Assembly: GCA_012295275.1 (NCBI GenBank)
Contig: CM022669.1
Location: forward strand, 12,571,980 to 12,635,979
Length of the DNA stretch: 64,000 bases
Direction: 5' to 3'
From: Chrysomallon squamiferum
Lineage: Eukaryota > Mollusca > Gastropoda > Neomphalida > Peltospiridae
The position numbers were made by a program, and so were the translations under genes. Shown here in pieces: positions 59,904-64,000 of this stretch (positions within the stretch are counted from its first letter, which is position 1; every line of letters begins with the position of its first letter). The notes below the pieces were generated by a model that had not been told where the DNA came from, ran no database searches, and worked only from the letters and a program-made list of their open reading frames with translations.

Positions 59904-60492
59904 TTACACAGTATGATTCTGCGTCATTGGCACACTGTAGATCTCAGAACGTCTCCGCTTACGACTACAAAACAAAGTCCTCATTTCTTGTCGAAATCGT
60001 TGTCCAGTACTGCAGTATAACACAAAATTGATACAGTTGTTTGTGTACATCAACATATTGACCAGACACCATCTAATATTTTTTAGTGCCTCGTCCCGAA
60101 CATTTTCGAATTCTTTTTCAAAAATATTGATATATATGAATGTTACACAAACAGGAGTTGTACAAATTATGTACGTCGCACTTACTAAAAGCAGCATGAA
60201 TGTGATGGATGAGTTCTGATTTCGTCGAACTGATGCAGATCTGTTCTGAATATTGTTTCCGTTGTACGTGTCATTCTGCAAAATCTGTCGATTACCAGAA
60301 ACAATTTTATATATGATTAAAATGTTACATACTGTAAGAATAAAGGAAGGAAAGACATTATAGACACAAAAATCTATCCATTGCCAAACAGTAATTTCAA
60401 ATTCGTAGTACTCGTCTGTAAGATAATCACAATGAAGAATATATGTCTCATTTCCTTCGGTTTCTTCAAAGTCGCCAAGTCCAAAATGTAAT
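59904..60492 (-). CDS. Group 1 class A GPCR, 3' part, interrupted by assembly gap
   Basis: From the stop at 59,904 the frame is open through the C-tail (MTQNHTV), helix 8, TM7 (NFVLYCS), TM6 (IICTTP), ICL3, TM5 and loop 2 (NET site and Cys) to GLGDFEETEG. The DNA then becomes N at 60,493. About the first 155 codons (TM1-TM4) are in the gap. Next to the gap the sequence has one fewer A than the 50,055 copy (CCAAAATG for CCAAAAATG), which shifts the last few codons; a contig-end error is the simplest explanation. It is the duplicate of the 50,055 gene but differs in loop 3 (FIYINIFEKEFENV). Whether the full gene is intact cannot be told. Confidence 0.85.
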
Positions 60493-60692
60493 NNNNNNNN
60501 NNNNNNNNNNNNNNNNNNNNNNNNNNNNNNNNNNNNNNNNNNNNNNNNNNNNNNNNNNNNNNNNNNNNNNNNNNNNNNNNNNNNNNNNNNNNNNNNNNNN
60601 NNNNNNNNNNNNNNNNNNNNNNNNNNNNNNNNNNNNNNNNNNNNNNNNNNNNNNNNNNNNNNNNNNNNNNNNNNNNNNNNNNNNNNNNNNNN
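60493..60692. other. Assembly gap, exactly 200 N
   Basis: A run of 200 N between two near-identical tandem copies. By comparison with the 50,055 unit, it must hide at least about 460 bp of receptor plus its upstream region, so the true size is probably much more than 200 bp. Confidence 0.99.
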
Positions 60693-61475
60693 TAGATATA
60701 TATATCTAAATGTAATGGCCGAAGTAATTGTTATTCTTATTATATATTGATCAGAACTCAATATTTTATTTTTTTAATTTTTTTTGTAGAATGTTTGAAG
60801 CAGAATAAAAATCACGATAAATGAGAAATTAAGGGGAAAATCACAACAACAAAAAGAAGAAAAAGAAATAGAAGAAAAAGAAGAAGAAGAAGAACAAAAT
60901 ACAATGATAACAGTCTGGGTTATTTTATTAAATACATTTTATTACTAGCTAAAACAGGTTTCCGTAAAAAAAAAAAATAAAAAAACGAAAAAAAAAAAAA
61001 AAAAGCCAGCAATAACTTGGTACTAATATAGTACATATATGAAAGACAAACATAAATAAAGAAGTGCTTTTGTTTGATTATTTTTTATTTACCATGAGTA
61101 ATATATTAATAATTACATCTACAAACATAATCTTTAGAAGTTAATACAATGTACCTGTGTTTGATTGTTCAGTAACAAAAACTGTCCAATTTAAGTAATA
61201 GGTTCAGGGACACTAAACACAAATATCCAACATTATTATCATTTGAATATACTAAGAAATAGAAATAGATGTATACAAATATATTTTTATATTAAATAAT
61301 TATATAAGACATATTTTATTGAAAATCTAAAAACAATAATTAGATGTATTATTGTCTTAAGTCATTTGATACAATATGCTAGTAATGCGTATTTCAGTAA
61401 AATAATTAAAAACGTCTGAACATAACTATTGATCTTGTTGTCTGGATGCTGAAACTATGAGCTTATTTTGCTTTT
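60693..61475. repeat. Segmental duplication, third copy (matches 56,630-57,417)
   Basis: Collinear with 56,630-57,417 and nearly identical by eye. It begins directly after the gap with TAGATATATATATCTAAATG. No gene. Confidence 0.85.
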
Positions 61476-62483
61476 GTTAATATAGACAGGAGAGACAACA
61501 CTAGGCAATATTCAGTTTGTCTATAACATTAGATTTTGTCTCCCTTCGTTCGCAGAAAAACATATTTTATTTAAAACGTCTGACATTTTAATATATAGTT
61601 ACATACAGGAAAGCAGCTATCGAAAAGGAATTTTCTGATATTTTTGAATAACTTGTACGCAAGAAGAATATTTTTAAATCAATTGTGAATTGGAAAGATT
61701 TTGCGATCTAGTTTTTTTCATTTGCAATATCGAGAATGGAACCTTCATCATAAGGTAGTTTCTTTTAGTTTTTTTTATTTGTTTATATATATGTATATAT
61801 GATGACAGACCGATTTTTGTCTCACCTAGTTGGGCCCTTAACCAGAGAAAATTGGTACTAACTTCCTTATTAAAGCACGGATGTCATTTCAGGTTATATC
61901 TGTTTCTTGAATTAGCGGGTAGATATATATATATTTTTTTACTTATTGTGATATTTTGTATTGTTGTGTAGTTAAGGTACACTTCTCGAAAATGTCGGTA
62001 ACATACTGATTATTCATACAGACAAAATAGAAGTCCGAGATATACTCATTATAATATAGACCGGTGTGTTTTGAAAAAGAGAAGACACTGAGGGAAAACT
62101 TGGGACTGTGGAGTTGATAGCCATTATTAGGGGACTGTTTTGGTAACTATTTTACATTATATTTTGTTTAAGTCTGAAGCAGTAAGTAATAAATTGTTAA
62201 AAACACTTTGGATTGTTGTGCGTTCCGATGAAAACAATATTAACTAGAAGAAAAACTGAAACTAAAACAATAATTTAATTACGCCGTATTTCTAAAATTC
62301 TTTGTTTATTACATAAAAACAGCCTAATTACCATATTACTCAGAAATTAATCATTTTTATTATGAGTGTTATTTCTGCTTTAAGTTTTGTTTCTAAAATG
62401 AGGTAAAATTTATCTTTTTCTAATGATATAATATTTTAGCTTGGTGCTTCTTAAAATTGTTTAAATATTTATGTGTACTTTTA

Positions 62484-62524
<41 letters not shown>

Positions 62525-63134
62525 TGTATATCTAATGTTTTCTACCGTCTTACGTAAGCAATATTAATTAATTCGATTCTGGTATTTACATCAAGGCTTG
62601 TAGTGTAAGTCAGCTATGGACAGGTGAAAATAAAATAACTTTGTATGTAGTTCATCTCTTTGTATACAAATCAAGTAAGTTAGATCACACTTTTACTTAT
62701 AAAAGACATGTAACTCCTTAGCATACATATATGACCGAAAACGTGATAAAATACATAGTAATTAAAAAAAATCAAAACAAAGCAAAATAATAACAACCTG
62801 CCCCCAAAAAATAAAATAAAAATAAAAACGCACCCCTTCGAAAAATAAAAAAAAACCAATAACAACATTTTTGCTGTAGCGGAGAATATACTAAATATAA
62901 TAAGCAAGCCAGCAGAATAACAAATAAAATTAAAAAGGTATGTTATGATCTCAAAAACTGTTCAAAATAAACAAACGAACAACCACTAACAACAAGTATC
63001 TGGGTTTTTAGTGGACACTGACTTAATACAAAAATTTGACTACGTAACATGATCGTAAAAAGGTCAAGACTAAATTTGTACATTTCCATCCAAGAATATA
63101 TCAAACTGGATAATTCAATAATCGTCTATTGCTA

Positions 63135-63172
<38 letters not shown>

Positions 63173-63941
63173 TTATTATTATTATTTCAATAACAAGATT
63201 ATCAATATAGCAAATAACGAATAACATACAATGATTTTTTTGTTTATTTTGACGACTTTATTTAATTAAAACAGTTGATTTGCAACGACACGTCTGTGAA
63301 AAGCTATTTAAAAACACTGAATGCCTAGACGCTTAGGATTGGTGAAAAGAAAATAAGAAAGATTTGTAAATCGTTTATGTTACATTCTACTTTACAGCCA
63401 GGTCATAAATTACTCGGAATAAATATTAATTTTAGATGCATATGTTGCTCAAAATGAAAAAATCACATTAAATTAAAAAAAATATATAAATAATAAATAA
63501 AAAAATATTAACAACAGCATTAGTGTATAATAAATAAATAAATACCTAAAGGAAATAATATTAACAATAACACGTAGCAGACCGATACACTCAAATTTGT
63601 ATCAGGTAAACAATCTTTGAATAATTTCGACATTTAGGATGTTCTATGAAATATGTCATCTAGACCATCAGTAAAAGAAAAACTTCGAAGTGAGAAATTG
63701 AGAAACAGAAAGTATTGGAGAAGAAGTATACGTTAAACAACACTATATCATTTCTCGTCATCGAGAGCAATTATAATAAACAGAAAATCTGAAAAAATCA
63801 CTATCTGTAAGTTATTTACATGAAGTTAACGCAGTGACTTTATGTTTTTTCTTTGAAACGTCCATCGTCAGTATTAGTAAAGAGGTTATAAATATTCTAA
63901 TAATGATTAATAAAAGACAGACAATTAAGTGAAGGTTTATA
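61476..63941. repeat. 3' flank of minus-strand group 1 receptors, copy 8
   Basis: Nearly identical to 57,418-59,903, with (GT)n at about 62,486-62,528 and (ATT)n at about 63,136-63,187. It leads to the receptor at the window edge. No gene seen. Confidence 0.85.
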
Positions 63942-64000
63942 TTACAAAGTATGACTCTGGGTCACCGGCACACTGTAGATCTCAGAACGTCTCCGCTTAC
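63942..64000 (-). CDS. Group 1 class A GPCR, C-terminal end only (runs off the window)
   Basis: The minus strand encodes RRRSEIYSVPVTQSHTL and a TAA at 63,942-63,944, the C-tail of a group 1 receptor. The gene continues beyond the right edge. The last residue is Leu instead of Val, and the tail matches the 16,399 copy (VPVTQS) more than its neighbour at 59,904 (VPMTQN), although the flanks are nearly identical to the latter. Confidence 0.85.
   Translation of the reverse strand, partial: KRRRSEIYSVPVTQSHTL

Overview
The window looks like animal nuclear DNA, most likely from a lophotrochozoan and probably a mollusc. It is AT-rich and full of microsatellites: (CT)n, (TATG)n, (AAT)n and (GT)n. 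It also carries Tc1/mariner transposon relics and a dense cluster of intronless rhodopsin-class (class A) GPCR genes. The receptors resemble the FMRFamide-receptor-like / chemosensory-like GPCRs that expanded in molluscs. The taxon is inferred from gene style only.

Three receptor groups can be told apart. Group 1 has 346 codons, with ERC instead of DRY and NFVLY instead of NPxxY. Intact copies lie at 16,399-17,439, 37,571-38,611 and 50,055-51,095, all on the minus strand. One copy runs into an assembly gap (59,904-60,492) and one runs off the right edge (63,942-64,000). Truncated or broken group 1 copies lie at 3,818, 9,435, 10,209, 18,984, 30,242, 43,294 and 54,451. Group 2 (short N-terminus starting MADxTxY) is represented only by pseudogenes at 18,548, 27,905, 41,263 and 52,131. 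Group 3 is also only relics, at 13,478, 23,915 and 25,467. All the pseudogenes can be aligned by eye to the intact copies.

The layout is a degraded array of one module. From left to right the module is: A block; group 3 relic (-); 3' flank; group 1 gene (-); upstream block with GGGCGGAG and TAATTA; group 2 relic (-); inverted upstream block; group 1 copy (+); its 3' flank. Minus and plus group 1 copies are therefore divergent across a shared upstream region and convergent across shared 3' flanks. The clearest module spans about 11,262-22,540. The right third contains a recent segmental duplication: 44,764 to about 50,650 is copied at 54,656-60,492. A further near-identical copy starts just after the 200-N gap, at 60,693.

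Other content: a decayed full-length Tc1-like element with terminal inverted repeats (39,519-40,908); three copies of an older Tc1-like transposase fragment (32.2, 46.4 and 56.3 kb); a 233-bp internally deleted mariner-like element (36,943-37,175); a 1-kb imperfect palindrome (4,429-5,436); and a relic of an unrelated, intron-containing peptide-type GPCR (52,654-53,430). I saw no RNA genes, CRISPR arrays, viral genes or toxin genes. The intact receptors are inferred to be surface receptors for small peptides or chemical cues. Their ligands cannot be read from the sequence.
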